From Hofstenia miamia (lineage: Eukaryota; Xenacoelomorpha; Acoela): a stretch of 64,000 nucleotides of DNA. Position 1 is the first letter of the stretch, and every line of letters starts with the position of its first letter. The translations under genes were made by a program, and so were the position numbers. The notes below the pieces were generated by a model, which had not been told where the DNA came from, did no database searches, and worked only from the letters and a program-made list of their open reading frames with translations. The stretch lies in NCBI GenBank assembly GCA_004352715.1, contig SCFE01000019.1:1156482-1220481 (forward strand), in the 5' to 3' direction. Below, piece after piece: positions 1 to 10,999 of this stretch.

Positions 1-989
1 ATACCTATTTGTAACTTAAAAGAACTTCGAGAAATCTACAGCTACTAGCTGCACCGCACTTTTGAAAGGCTATAGTGTGCAGGCTGCTCCAGAATTCCGT
101 TAATTGTATTCAGGGACCACCATAGGATTACTCTAGTGCTTGAACATTTAGCTTTCCATTTAACTATTAAATAACCTTGACAATTTCCCAATTGTTCTTC
201 ATCTGCGTTAATTACGCATGTCAGCATTAATTAGCGTGCATGACTTTGTCCTATGATTTTTGCCAAAGTACTGCCAAGCAAATTAATATGAAATACTGCT
301 TTAATAAATTTTTACAAATAATCAAAGTATCATAAACATGTGTGTACAATTAATTATTACTACAATTGAGTCCCACTCTTTCTCTCAACTTGACCACACA
401 TGTGATTATGCCACAGAATGTATTTAACTAAATGATAACTGAGAGATAACCCCATTATTTTGGTAGTGCTGTGTACACCCAAGAAGGAAAATTCCACTTG
501 AAAAGAAGGTTATAGTTGTAATTTAAACACAGTTAAGCTGCTCTATGTAAGCTTCAGTAGTGATTAATTTAATGGACCTTAAGCAAAAGGAAGGCATTAA
601 TAAATATAATATATTTATGTAATTATTAATACACTGCTCATCATGGATTAAGAACACTTTGTTATGGTGTGGAAACTATTTGACTGAACCATATATTTAA
701 ACTGTTTTCTATGCTAAGTGTGCCAAGTAACCATGTCCATTTGGAGCCACCATATGGAAACCATGGCTATTTGCATTTGCTATGTAAATACAGATAACAA
801 ATATTTTACCACAGAGGTGATTTAGTCATTATTGCTCCTAAGAAATGAAGGATGAGTGAATTCAAATTTAATCAGGATCACAATGGAATTATTGAGAGTT
901 TGTGGTTAACATCAGATATAAATTAAAAAATTTTTCTAAATGTTTCGTATTAACCCCATAAACAATATCAACACGACTTTATTGAATTT
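1..989. other. AT-rich intergenic DNA, no gene seen
   Basis: No open frame with recognisable protein features and no structured RNA was found here. The only longer open frame (227-45, - strand) has no domain character. The stretch ends where the LINE-derived frame begins at 990. Confidence 0.5.
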
Positions 990-1700
990 ATGTCCAACCA
1001 AATTCAGTGTCTACCTAATTGTGACCTATTAGTACTCTGTGAAGACTACAATATAAATTTCTGTGATAAAAAGCAAGAAGATTTTTTGATTGAATACAAT
1101 ATATCCAATGTAAATAGTACCATTCCTACATGCCCATCATGTACTTCATTGATTGATTATTTACTAACTAGCCATCCAAATAGATTTCACATGAACGCCA
1201 TCACTTGTAATTTCTCCAATCACCATGCTTCAGTTGTAATTGATAAAACAAATTTCAAAAAAATTAAGAAATCTATTTGTAAGGAAATAACAAAAAGATC
1301 ATTTAAAAATTTCAACTTAAATAGCTTCATTCATGATATTGATAACTTCAATTGGGATCGAGTATATACAATAAATAACATTGATGATATGATGGAGTAT
1401 TATCTAACAACAATTAAGGCAATATTAGACTTGCATGCTCCACAAAAAGCCATGTTTGTAGTTGAAAAAGTTCCCAATGTATCTACAAGTCAAAAGCTAA
1501 ACAAAGCAAAGATGAAAATGTCCAATTTATTCCAACAATGGGCAGACAACCAGAATGCTATTAATTATGAGTGGTACATCAATGCAAAAAATGAGGTTAA
1601 GAATTTAAAAAAAAGGTGTATTGAAAGCAATTGTCTTAAATTGTTTGAAAAGTTAAGAACAGACACAGAAAAATGGGAATTATGTGGAAAATATTTGTAG
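990..1700 (+). pseudogene. LINE endonuclease-domain remnant
   Basis: A 236-residue open frame. The N-terminal third carries endonuclease-like motifs: DYNINF where such enzymes have a GDFN-type motif, then SLIDYLL, then NHHASVV near the usual SDH site. The remaining two thirds is the basic, helical linker seen between endonuclease and reverse transcriptase. The first catalytic residues lie upstream and are missing, so it is 5'-truncated. It is in step with the reverse transcriptase further right, separated by the MITE. Confidence 0.7.
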
Positions 1701-1832
1701 AAAAAAGTGTAATGACAGTATAGATGAAATTGAACTAGATGGCAAAACTATAAAAGGACAGCTCTGCATAGCCAATGCAATGAATAAAACATTTGTGAAT
1801 ATGGGAAAGTATAAAGGGAAACACGTACCTTC

Positions 1833-2062
1833 CTAAGTAGCAAGCCATCAATGGGCCATTATTGGTCCATTATTGGTGCCATCAATTTACCAACAATGAG
1901 CCATCAATTCACCATAAAAAGCCAATATTTACCAACAATACGCCATTCATATAACAACAATTTGCCTTCTAACATTAATGGTTTATATTGGCAAATGGTT
2001 GGCCAATATTGGCCAACAATGCCAATAATGGACCAATAATGGTCCATTGATCATTGTTACTT
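1833..2062. repeat. Palindromic MITE inserted in the LINE
   Basis: The two ends are inverted copies of each other. The left arm contains CCATTATTGGTCCATTATTGG and the right arm its reverse complement, with few mismatches over about 40 bp. Inner segments also pair, for example GCCAATATT against AATATTGGC. There is no coding capacity. It interrupts the LINE between its endonuclease and reverse-transcriptase parts, so it is younger than the LINE. Superfamily not assigned. Confidence 0.7.
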
Positions 2063-2221
2063 GGGTTATAAGCATTCACTTCAAAATGTTTCAACCAATT
2101 TTTTTTAAATTTTATTACAGAATATGAAGTAAAACAGAACATAATACACATAAATGATGGGAAATCAAAAGGCCCAAGTACTGTTCCCAACTTCATACAT
2201 AAGATCCCGTTTTTAAGAACA

Positions 2222-3073
2222 TTGTCTCTGTTAACCTTCATGTTAAATAACTGCATTCACCACTCCTACTTTCCATCTGCTCTAAAATTTGCTATTGTTA
2301 GTCCAATTTATAAAAGTAAGAATGTCAGGGATCCTCAAAACTATCATCCAATATGCATTACACATATTCTTGCAAAAATATTTGAGAAAAGTATATATAA
2401 GCAAATTCACAAATACCTTAATGACAACAAAGACATAAGTACCTCCCAATTTGGGTTTTGTGTAAAGCTGTCGTCACAAGATGCTCTAATGTTCACAACT
2501 GAACAGTGGCATGCTTCTCTAAATGATGCACAATATGCTGGAATATGCTTCCTTGATCTTGTGATAGCATTTGATAGTATGTGTCATGAAATATTAATTA
2601 TTAAAATGCAAAAAAATGATTTCAGGTCAGATTCCATAAATTTATTACAAAGTTTTTTGACAAATAGGCGCCAAAGTGTAAGTTATCAGAAAATATCTTT
2701 GATCCCCTCAAAAGTACACAATGGTGATCTGCAAGGAACCATACTTGGAACTTTGCTATTCATCCTATATATGAACAATATCAACAATGCTATAACAAGT
2801 TCTAAAATTGTGCAATAGGCAGGTGACACTGCAATTTACATAAGCAATGAAGACAAAAACTATGTGATAAATAGTTTAATCAAAGAATTAGATAGCCTTA
2901 ATAATTGGTTTAACAAAAATAAGCTCACCTTGAACTTGGAAAAAACAAAATTTGTAATGTTGCAGCCTAAATCAGAAGAAACTAGCAGTCTGTATTTAAA
3001 AATAGAAACCAACAAAATATACAATTGCAATGAAGCTAAATATCTAGGAGTGCCAATAAACTTGTCTTTCTGA
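2222..3073 (+). pseudogene. LINE reverse transcriptase with in-frame stop
   Basis: Two collinear open frames (2222-2818 and 2864-3073) share one reading frame, separated by a TAG at 2816-2818 that falls in the YxDD catalytic box. Reverse-transcriptase landmarks occur in order: the SPIYKSKN and NYHPICIT region, FGF, FLDLVIAFDS with the catalytic Asp kept but the usual following Lys changed, LQGTILGTLLFILY, then the broken box. The last part, KYLGVPINLSF, matches the region after the palm domain. No activity is expected. Confidence 0.85.
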
Positions 3074-3659
3074 ATTTTAATAGATAACAAAATTGCAAGA
3101 GTAGCTTGATTTAATACTCAACTGTACTTAATCAATTGTGTTCCTAAAAACTTTTTGATAAATTTTGCAAGAAGCAAAATCTATGAAATTGTCAGCTATG
3201 GGCCATTTTATGTTATAATGAAAGTACAACATGCTGAAAAAAACTTGAGAAAGTAACAAACTGGTCTATTGAAATAATTTGCAAAATCCTACGTTTTACA
3301 AATATTTCTAAATACTACAATGAATACAAAATCATGAAACCTATTAATAACATTACTTATCTTACATTATTATATTTCTATAATATTCTTCTACACAACA
3401 ATATTTCTTTTTCACCAACAGCATTCTGCAAAAATCTAAAATATAATCACAGACAAGCATTCACATTAGAACATCAGTCATAAAGAATTGCCATGAAGGG
3501 AACAGTATCTTCTACAGAGGTGCTGATATCTTCAACATTTTATCTCCAGATATAAGACAGTGCACTAATATCATAAAAAAATGTTTAAATAATATTTTCT
3601 GAACAACCTGGAAAGTGGAAAATGTTATTCTAGTAACTTTAAAGTGCCATAGAATATTT

Positions 3660-4060
3660 TATTAATTAAATGCATAATTTATAAATTGCTCCAACCTAAA
3701 TTTGCTTGTACATTTAGTTTAATCTTGTATTTATTTTGGTAAAAAAATAAATGTTGAAGTTGAGCAGTAAGTAAAAAGCATAAGAAATACCTGGAGGATT
3801 TGGGAGTACCAAAGTGGGGAGGGGCAGTAGCACAGAAGACAGCATTGTTAGGAACAGCTAGAGTCCTGAGGAAAGCTCTCAGACTCCCTGGGAACTGGTG
3901 AGTTCCCTGAGCTGAGAGGAATACCAGCATGAAGCTGTGAGAAGTAACAAGAGTCAAACCAAATTTTTTACTTAATTGTATATAAAAACTATAAACAAAC
4001 ACATGATAAAAATATTTACAAAACTATTTAAATATGCAATGTTAATTAAAGAGCAGTTTT
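3660..4060. other. Spacer between two LINE relics
   Basis: No recognisable gene. A minus-strand open frame at 4002-3679 is hydrophobic and rich in Phe and Leu, has no family signature, and I treat it as chance. Confidence 0.4.
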
Positions 4061-4990
4061 AAAAGTAATTCAACCATGCATTGAGTTTATTATCTATGCC
4101 CAATAATGTTTGCCTATTTAATAAAAATTGTTTTATTTTTTTCTTGAAGTGTTTATAGTTTTTCTGACATTTTATATCAATACTTAAATCATTCCATAAG
4201 ATTGAACATTTAAAAGAAAATGAATCTTGATGATTATTGATGCTAAAATGTGTTTTACTTCTTTTATTGATTTTGATGTAATTATTAAGAAAACTTAATG
4301 AACTTAAATTTGTGTATCATACATAAAGATTGATACTGAATAAAGTAACTCAGGGCCAAGATATAATATGATGATCTTAATTGCATTATGGATTCGTGTT
4401 TTTTAATATAATTAAGTGTGCTAAATGCCCAGTTAAACATTTTTGCTAATGATGAACATTTTTGTGATGTGAGATTTTGGAAAAGGATGGTAAAAATATT
4501 TTATTTCAAATGCCATCTTTTTTAATTTATGGGAGAAGAAGTTATCAAATTTTAAGTCATTGTCTATTAATACACCTAGATAGATTACACATTTACTTTG
4601 ACTAATTTTGTTATCACAAACATTTATTTTAATATTTTCAGTTGTTGTTTAGATGAAAAATGAAAAAATGATAAATTGAGTTTTGTCAGAATTGATTTTT
4701 AGTATATTGCAATTGAAATATGTTATGAAATTTTCAATATCTTTTGTCAAACATTTTGGGTTGTGTCAAAAGGATTTTTGGCTGTTTGTAATATACAAGT
4801 ATCATCTGTGTATTGGTAAATAGTTCCATTTTTCAAGGATTTTGAAATATCATTTACATATAATGCAAATAGAATGGGTCCTAATACAGTTCCTCAAGGC
4901 GCACAAAGATTTGTAGTAGTATATTCTCAAAAATATGGTCAATTTTAACTTGTTGTTTACAATTGCTTAAGAAACTCATAATATAATTTG
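4060..4990 (-). mobile_element. Second LINE reverse transcriptase relic, opposite strand
   Basis: Read on the minus strand from about 4950 leftwards, the sequence encodes GTVLGPILFALYVNDI, then YQYTDDTCI. The two catalytic Asp codons of the YxDD box lie at 4806-4801. Next comes LKINSDKTQFIIF, then IYLGVLIDNDLKF. Stops and frame changes interrupt it, including a stop just before the GTVLGP motif, so no long frame survives. It is oriented opposite to the LINE at 990-3650 and its motifs differ in detail, so it is a separate insertion. Confidence 0.8.
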
Positions 4991-5400
4991 AGAGTGATTT
5001 TAGTGACTCACATACTTGACATTATTATTGCTAATGGATTTTTGAAATTTTTAAGATTACCGCTAATGGATTTTGCAATGATTCATTTATATGTTGGGGC
5101 CAATTTAGTTTACAATGATTCATATACATGTCATAGGGCTTCAATTTGGTTTACATTCACAGCATGTTTTTGATATAGTGACTAATTTATATGGCTAATT
5201 TTATTACATGTTTTTGTTTAATATTCACAGCTATATCACACGTTATGCATGCTTACATGACTACAGGGTTAAATGTATGTTTAATTTGTAAACATTACAT
5301 GTAAAAGGCTACAATGTGTTTTTCAAAATTTCCAGCTAATTTATACATAAAAATACCTAGCATTTCAACTGTTTACAGTGTACAATGTTTAATTTGGAAA
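4990..5400 (+). repeat. Dispersed repeat, copy A
   Basis: About 400 bp matching 26320-25920 in inverted orientation at roughly 90% identity with small indels. Shared landmarks include GTGACTCACATACTTGAC and the palindrome-rich words TTACATGT and ACATGT. The open frame seen at 4988-5173 also occurs in the other copy, but it looks like a by-product of the repeat: it has no protein motif and ends at different points in the two copies. Confidence 0.75.
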
Positions 5401-5621
5401 ACATTGCATTTAAAAAACCTCATTTTCATTTTTGTTAATACACATTGTTAACACAATTATCATATCATGTTTTTTCCAACCAAAGAATATTTTTCATACT
5501 TCCTCATGTATTTCCATTGGCTGGTCAATCTATATATTCACCTCATTTCATTGGATAAAATCATTATTTTTCTTCTATGCAAACTCGACCTTCTTATTCT
5601 TACTAACAAATATCTGCTGAA

Positions 5622-5864
5622 ATGCTAGCATCCAGTTCATTAGGTAGTCTATTTGATGATCTATGCAAAACCCCATCACCATCATCAAACTATAACCCAT
5701 TAACACAGGAGATGATGATCCCACCACCTGCACCTGTAAAAGATAAGTGCAAGTCTCAACACAAACAAAGACATCCTATAGTTAACAATAATGCAATTGT
5801 CTTCCCCATCTCATATGAAGAAGATGATATTTTACAATGTCTTAACAACATCAACTCCCAATGA
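5622..5864 (+). CDS. Unrecognised 80-residue open frame
   Basis: A short frame with biased composition: Ser and Pro in the first half (SSSLGSLFDDL, KTPSPSSNY, IPPPAPVKDK), basic residues in the middle (KCKSQHKQRH), acidic at the end (YEEDDILQCL). It lacks signal peptide and membrane segments. The composition is more protein-like than neighbouring chance frames. It could be an exon of a host gene or part of a transposon accessory protein. No family recognised. Confidence 0.25.
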   Translation: MLASSSLGSLFDDLCKTPSPSSNYNPLTQEMMIPPPAPVKDKCKSQHKQRHPIVNNNAIVFPISYEEDDILQCLNNINSQ

Positions 5865-5912
5865 TCTACATGTATTTTTTCTAATACAAGTCCTGCCAGT
5901 GAATTTCAACAA

Positions 5913-8247
5913 AACTCTGGCTAACAATTGAGGACAGTATTCAGTTAAACACAAAGTATGGTACATTGGTAAAGATAAGATTTGATAATGGGTTTTACTA
6001 TTTTCTACATAAATGCTATGTCAATGCATTGGGTGAAAACCTTCCCACAATGATGATATGGAAATTGAGACTGAGGTAGTGTGAATTGTATTGTATTACA
6101 GTTTAGTAAATAAATAAATAAAAAACACAGTTTTGTTTTCACTCTTTACATGTAATAGTTTTTATTTTTATACTGCAAATATAATAAACAAAAAATCATT
6201 AATTACTAGCTACAATGGTTTCACAACATATTTTTTAAATTTACATTGATTATTACTAGTAACTGGTGGTAATAATATACCTCATTGTCACTGTTGAATG
6301 TTCATTTGATGTACAAATTTAAAATAGTCCTTTATACAGTCTGTAGAATTTCCCATAATTTGTGGATACCAGTAACCTTGATCAAGTAAATTTTCCACAG
6401 GCCAAGAGATTAATTAACTAAAAAATCTGCTGGTCATTCTATTGCATGCACTAAATAAAATATCTTTTCTACCTGTCTATTTCAGAGATTTGATAAAAGT
6501 AATCATTTGCTCATTTGCTAGGTTTCCTTCTGTAAATCTGATATGATGGAAGTTACACTGATACCAATTGAAAGCTTTCTGTATATGTCCTGGCAAACAA
6601 TCAAAATTCTCCTTTGATTGGTGTACTGTAATAATGTAGAGTTTTTCATCAATCAAAATTCTCCTTTGATTGATGTAATAAACATTATTGTATGGGGCAC
6701 CTTTAATTTTAGCTCAGGGTTTTTCAAGTTTATACTGCTGGGCAAAAATCACAAGATGATAAAATATTGTTGTAATAGAAACAGATTATAATTATGAATA
6801 TTATACATATTGTTTTAAATATTACTTTGAAATAGTTTGTTGAATTTGACATTAAAATAAATTTTTTTTACAAAATTTAATGAATTTATTTGGCTGGAGG
6901 TATGGTTTTATTTAACTTTACAAGGATTATGTTGAGTTATATGCATTGTGTATTAGTTTTAGATATTTCTTAAGAAATTTACTAAATTTATTTATTCAGT
7001 TATCCCCTATATGTCTTAGGTTTATTATGAAATTATTGGATTCATTTCCTAGCAATGTAATTTTACTTTTTCAGTAAAANAACTCTGGCTAACAATTGAG
7101 GACAGTATTCAGTTAAACACAAAGTATGGTACATTGGTAAAGATAAGATTTGATAATGGGTTTTACTATTTTCTACATAAATGCTATGTCAATGCATTGG
7201 GTGAAAACCTTCCCACAATGATGATATGGAAATTGAGACTGAGGTAGTGTGAATTGTATTGTATTACAGTTTAGTAAATAAATAAATAAAAAACACAGTT
7301 TTGTTTTCACTCTTTACATGTAATAGTTTTTATTTTTATACTGCAAATATAATAAACAAAAAATCATTAATTACTAGCTACAATGGTTTCACAACATATT
7401 TTTTAAATTTACATTGATTATTACTAGTAACTGGTGGTAATAATATACCTCATTGTCACTGTTGAATGTTCATTTGATGTACAAATTTAAAATAGTCCTT
7501 TATACAGTCTGTAGAATTTCCCATAATTTGTGGATACCAGTAACCTTGATCAAGTAAATTTTCCACAGGCCAAGAGATTAACTAACTAAAAAACCTGCTG
7601 TTCATTCTATTGCATGCACAAAATGTAGTTTCTTTTCTACCTGACAAATTCAGAGATTTGATAAAAGTAATCATTTGCTCATTTGCTAGGTTTCCTTCTG
7701 TAAATCTGATATGATGGAAGTTACACTGATACCAATTGAAAGCTTTCTGTATATGTCCTGGCAAACAATCAAAATTCTCCTTTGATTGGTGTACTGTAAT
7801 AATGTAGAGTTTTTCATCAATTAAAATCAACAATTACTTGATGTAATAAACATTATTGTATGGGGCACCTTTAATTTTAGCTCAGGGTTTTTCAAGTTTA
7901 TACTGCTGGGCAAAAATCACAAGATGATAAAATATTGTTGTAATAGAAACAGATTATAATTATGAATATTATACATATTGTTTTAAATATTACTTTGAAA
8001 TAGTTTGTTGAATTTGACATTAAAATAAATTTTTTTTACAAAATTTAATGAATTTATTTGGCTGGAGGTATGGTTTTATTTAACTTTACAAGGATTATGT
8101 TGAGTTATATGCATTGTGTATTAGTTTTAGATATTTCTTAAGAAATTTACTAAATTTATTTATTCAGTTATCCCCTATATGTCTTAGGTTTATTATGAAA
8201 TTATTGGATTCATTTCCTAGCAATGCAATTTTACTTTTTCAGTAAAA
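5913..8247. repeat. Near-identical 1.17-kb direct duplication around a single N
   Basis: Sequence 5913-7079 recurs at 7081-8247 with only a few substitutions and a short altered patch (about 6643-6670 against 7811-7838). The copies abut at one N (7080). The simplest reading is two haplotype contig ends joined without merging, not a biological tandem duplication. Confidence 0.85.
7582..7833 (-). CDS. Unassigned open frame in the duplicated segment
   Basis: An 83-residue minus-strand frame with a protein-like stretch (NWYQCNFHHIRFTEGNL, then EQMITFIKSLNLSGRK). After its stop the same strand continues with WPVENLLDQGYWYP in frame, suggesting a longer decayed protein. The copy at 6400-6660 carries the same text with small lesions. 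It lies left of the Polinton relic and could be a transposon accessory gene. I cannot name a family. Confidence 0.3.
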   Translation of the reverse strand: MLILIDEKLYIITVHQSKENFDCLPGHIQKAFNWYQCNFHHIRFTEGNLANEQMITFIKSLNLSGRKETTFCACNRMNSRFFS

Positions 8248-8249
8248 AT

Positions 8250-9390
8250 TTTGCCTTAATTATAATTTTAGCATTTTTTGAACAAATTTACTTTAATTTT
8301 CCACCCAGTGGCATGATTTCAACATTTTTGAAAAGAAATTTAATTTAATATTTCACCTGGCAGTATGATTTCAACATTTTTTGAAGAACTTTACTTTAAT
8401 TTTCTGCCTGGCAGTATGATTTCAACATTTTTTGAAGAACTTTACTCTAATTTTCTCCTGGTGGTATTAATTTATGTTATCTGTTTTAAAATTGGTGAAG
8501 GCTTCTGCTGTTTGTTCTGTTCAGCCTACATGCAATGTAGACACCTTGTGGGTGGTGTGGAAGATCTCCTAGTCACAGCTTTCAATTTTAAACCTGCGCC
8601 TATATATTTCTGATTCATGGTGTAAAGTAAACAAAGCTGTACACTTGTACAGACACTGTGAGTTCAAATCTCACTGAATCAACTTTGCAATATTTATATT
8701 GCACAATATTGTGGGGCCCATAAACTGTTTTATGTTAATATGCATCCAAGGGTAATATTGCATTGACATATTGCAAGAATTTGTTATTCATTTTGACAGG
8801 TCCAGAATTCAATTATCATTATATTCAATTGTATTTGAATACATATATTCTAAATTTTAACTTGAATAATTAATATATTTAGTGAAATAAAGCTTACCTT
8901 TTAATGTAGAAATATAGCTAAGCCCAAAGTATACATCAGTGAAAAACCATTTAAGGTTATTCAAAGATACACACAAGGATGGATATATATAATACATCCA
9001 ACAAGAAAGAATGTGTGGTTAATAATCAGCATCAACATTAATAATCTTGCAGAACTTCACTTAACCAGTAGATCTAAAATAAAAAAGTTAAAGCATACCA
9101 TGGGGGTTTGAATTTACATAACTTCTTTGTAAAAAAATAATACCACCCAGTGAAAAATTAAGTAAAATTTCTTCAAAAAATGTTGAAATCATACCACTGG
9201 GTGGAAAATTAATGTAAGTTTCCTCAAAAAAACATTAAAATCATAATGGCAGATGGAAAATTAAATTTCTTCAAAAAATGTTGAAATCATACCACCATGT
9301 GTAAAATTAATGTAAGTTTCTTCAAAAAAATGTTTAAATTATATTGCTGGGCAGAAAATTAAAGTAAATTTTTTTTTTCAACCTAACAAT
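8250..9390. mobile_element. Foldback-like element with inverted arrays of about 51 bp
   Basis: The left end (8270-8465) carries about four direct copies of a unit containing ATGATTTCAACATTTTTTGA, with a spacing of 51 bp between 8363 and 8414. The right end (about 9145-9385) carries four to five copies of the reverse complement. Together they form long inverted repeats made of tandem units, around an interior of about 700 bp with a tRNA-like sequence. No transposase is present. This is the architecture of foldback-type non-autonomous elements. Exact ends and target duplication were not resolved. Confidence 0.7.
8611..8681 (+). tRNA. tRNA-like sequence (pseudo-tRNA or SINE head)
   Basis: A 71-nt segment folds like a tRNA at both ends. 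The acceptor strands TGATTCA (8611-8617) and TGAATCA (8675-8681) pair over all 7 bp. The T-arm GTGAG-TTCAAAT-CTCAC (8658-8674) has a perfect 5-bp stem and a good B-box. CTGTA/TACAG (8637-8641 and 8648-8652) forms an anticodon stem, but its loop CACTTG has 6 nt instead of 7. The D-arm is weak. An A-box-like TGGTGTAAAG lies in place. The short loop argues against a working tRNA, so no isotype is assigned. Confidence 0.5.
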
Positions 9391-9859
9391 TTTATTTTAT
9401 AAACTCCATTTTTTAAATTTTATTTTGAGATTAGTTCTATGATGTTTGACTAAAATTAACTTAATTGTAAAATATATCAAGCATTATTTTGAAATGTTAA
9501 AATACATGTTCTCTCTAGCAGCACCAAATATGTAAGCCAATGTAATGGAGTTGAAAGAAAAACAGAGCTTTTTTTACAGTTTTTATTTGGTAATGTTTTG
9601 TGTTTGTAATTTATTTTATTTACACAATATACCAATAATAGATGTTGTGTTTTCCTTAACAAACACTGGAAAAAATTTTTTTTAATGTTAAATATGTGCA
9701 AGAAATCAATTTTTCTTATTCATATAATATTCATTATTTAATTGTAAAAATAACTTACCCTGTGATAGAGAAATTCAACCATCCCTACTCAATCTCCATA
9801 AAAACTGAATAATATGTTACATTTTACAACTTGGAAAATTAATATCAATAGATTTATTT

Positions 9860-10545
9860 AATTAAAAACACAAATGTATGGTTATAACTTTAGAGGTTAC
9901 ACAAATGCTGCAAACATCAAAGGAAATAATTTTGATTTCTTCATTCTGTGCAAATATTCAATGTGATATACATTCTACCAGTTCATGTGAATTCTATTAT
10001 TTGACCCTGCTTGCTACAAAACTTTGTTTATTCTATCAATGTATGATTTTGACACCAACTTATACATTGAATTTCACATTTCATGATGCATTATGGGTAT
10101 GGTACTTGGTTTGGCAAATTGTGTTAACACTAATGGTGGTTTATCCAATATGGGTAATCAGGTGCTACCAACAAATTAAAGCTCTACAATATTGGTTTGT
10201 ATCATTAAAACATGATTTCCACCATATGTCATGTTCATAGCTGACATCAGTTGTTGTATTTGGATAAATTTTTCCATAAAATCCTAGCATTTTGCCAGCC
10301 TGGTCTAAACCCACTTTATATTCCAACTTGTTTGTTGCTTGTTAGTGTCTACCAACCAATTTAAATTGTATTGAAACACCTTCACATTTAAGAATGGAGT
10401 TTATATCTTTATACAAGTCCTCAAAGCTATGGACATGCTTGGAATAAAACAGCAAATGAATTTTGGTTCAATCTTTTTTCTTCAAAACCCACCATTGTGT
10501 CTTAAGATTAAGAAATTTTGACAGGTACCCAACAGTGGCATACAC
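9860..10545 (-). pseudogene. Polinton penton-like (minor capsid) relic, copy 2
   Basis: On the minus strand this stretch is a diverged duplicate of the relic at 11000-11650. Shared landmarks in order are a SKFLNLK segment, HSFEDLYKDIN, a GKMLGFYGKIY segment and a VLMIQTNIVEL segment followed by a stop. Several frameshifts and stops break it. In Polintons and related adintoviruses this gene makes the penton-type minor capsid protein at the capsid vertices. It lies immediately downstream of copy 1 in the direction of transcription. The role is inferred from the better-preserved copy and from the ATPase nearby. Confidence 0.55.
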
Positions 10546-10640
10546 AGGGGGACATGGTGGAATGTCTCCCCTGTCAAGCTTCCAAATTTGATTTTGACTC
10601 AATAAATCAAAACCCTACAGTTTAAAGCATGTGTATTTAT
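10500..10640 (+). repeat. hAT-type repeat end between the two penton relics
   Basis: The text CAGTGGCATACACAGGGGG begins here and continues with GGTGGAATGTCTCCCC. A related word set occurs near 60950 and, in the opposite orientation, near 61130 (GCGTACGCCC). These look like ends of a non-autonomous hAT-like family. The other end was not located. Confidence 0.4.
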
Positions 10641-10999
10641 TAAGTAAAAGTGAAAACTATTTATAAATATATTTAAAAATCAGTAATTTTATTATCTTAT
10701 GCAAGAAATCATTTTCAAGTTGATAAAACACAAATGTATTTTATAATGAGGTAGATGAAGTGATGGAAATCTTTCCCAAAATTAATGTTTTATTAGTGAA
10801 ATAAAAAAATTAACAATCAATTTATTATGCACTATTCACAAATTACTTTAATGCAAATGTGTTGTGATTAATTTCCAATTGACAATGCCACTAGCTTTTT
10901 CCTGTTTTTTCCCCATTTGTTCAAATATCAAGTGTGATTTACAATTGCCCTGTACCAGTGAATCTCACTGGATAGCCTTGCTTGGTACAAAATTTCATT

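Larger units (their letters stand above)
990..3650 (+). mobile_element. Decayed non-LTR retrotransposon (LINE; endonuclease end plus reverse transcriptase)
   Basis: A LINE relic reads left to right. The frame at 990-1700 resembles the end of an AP endonuclease domain: LVLCEDYNINF, SLIDYLLTSHP and a degenerate His-His site NFSNHHASVV. After a MITE insertion, the frame from about 2141 to 3073 is a reverse transcriptase. It has KSKGPSTVPNF at its start, FLDLVIAFDSM at the first catalytic-Asp motif and GTILGTLLFILYMNNI. The YxDD catalytic box has decayed to a stop followed by AGDTAIY at 2816-2833. Downstream, WFNKNKLTLNLEKTKF and AKYLGV belong to the thumb and connection. Broken C-terminal coding continues to about 3640. 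Stops and the altered active site make it dead. The arrangement suits a CR1/Jockey-like group, but the clade is not fixed. Confidence 0.85.

Noticed and set aside
4988-5173. 61-residue frame shared by two distant loci as a possible conserved protein
   Set aside because: The whole surrounding 400 bp is a dispersed repeat, and the frame is not preferentially conserved within it.
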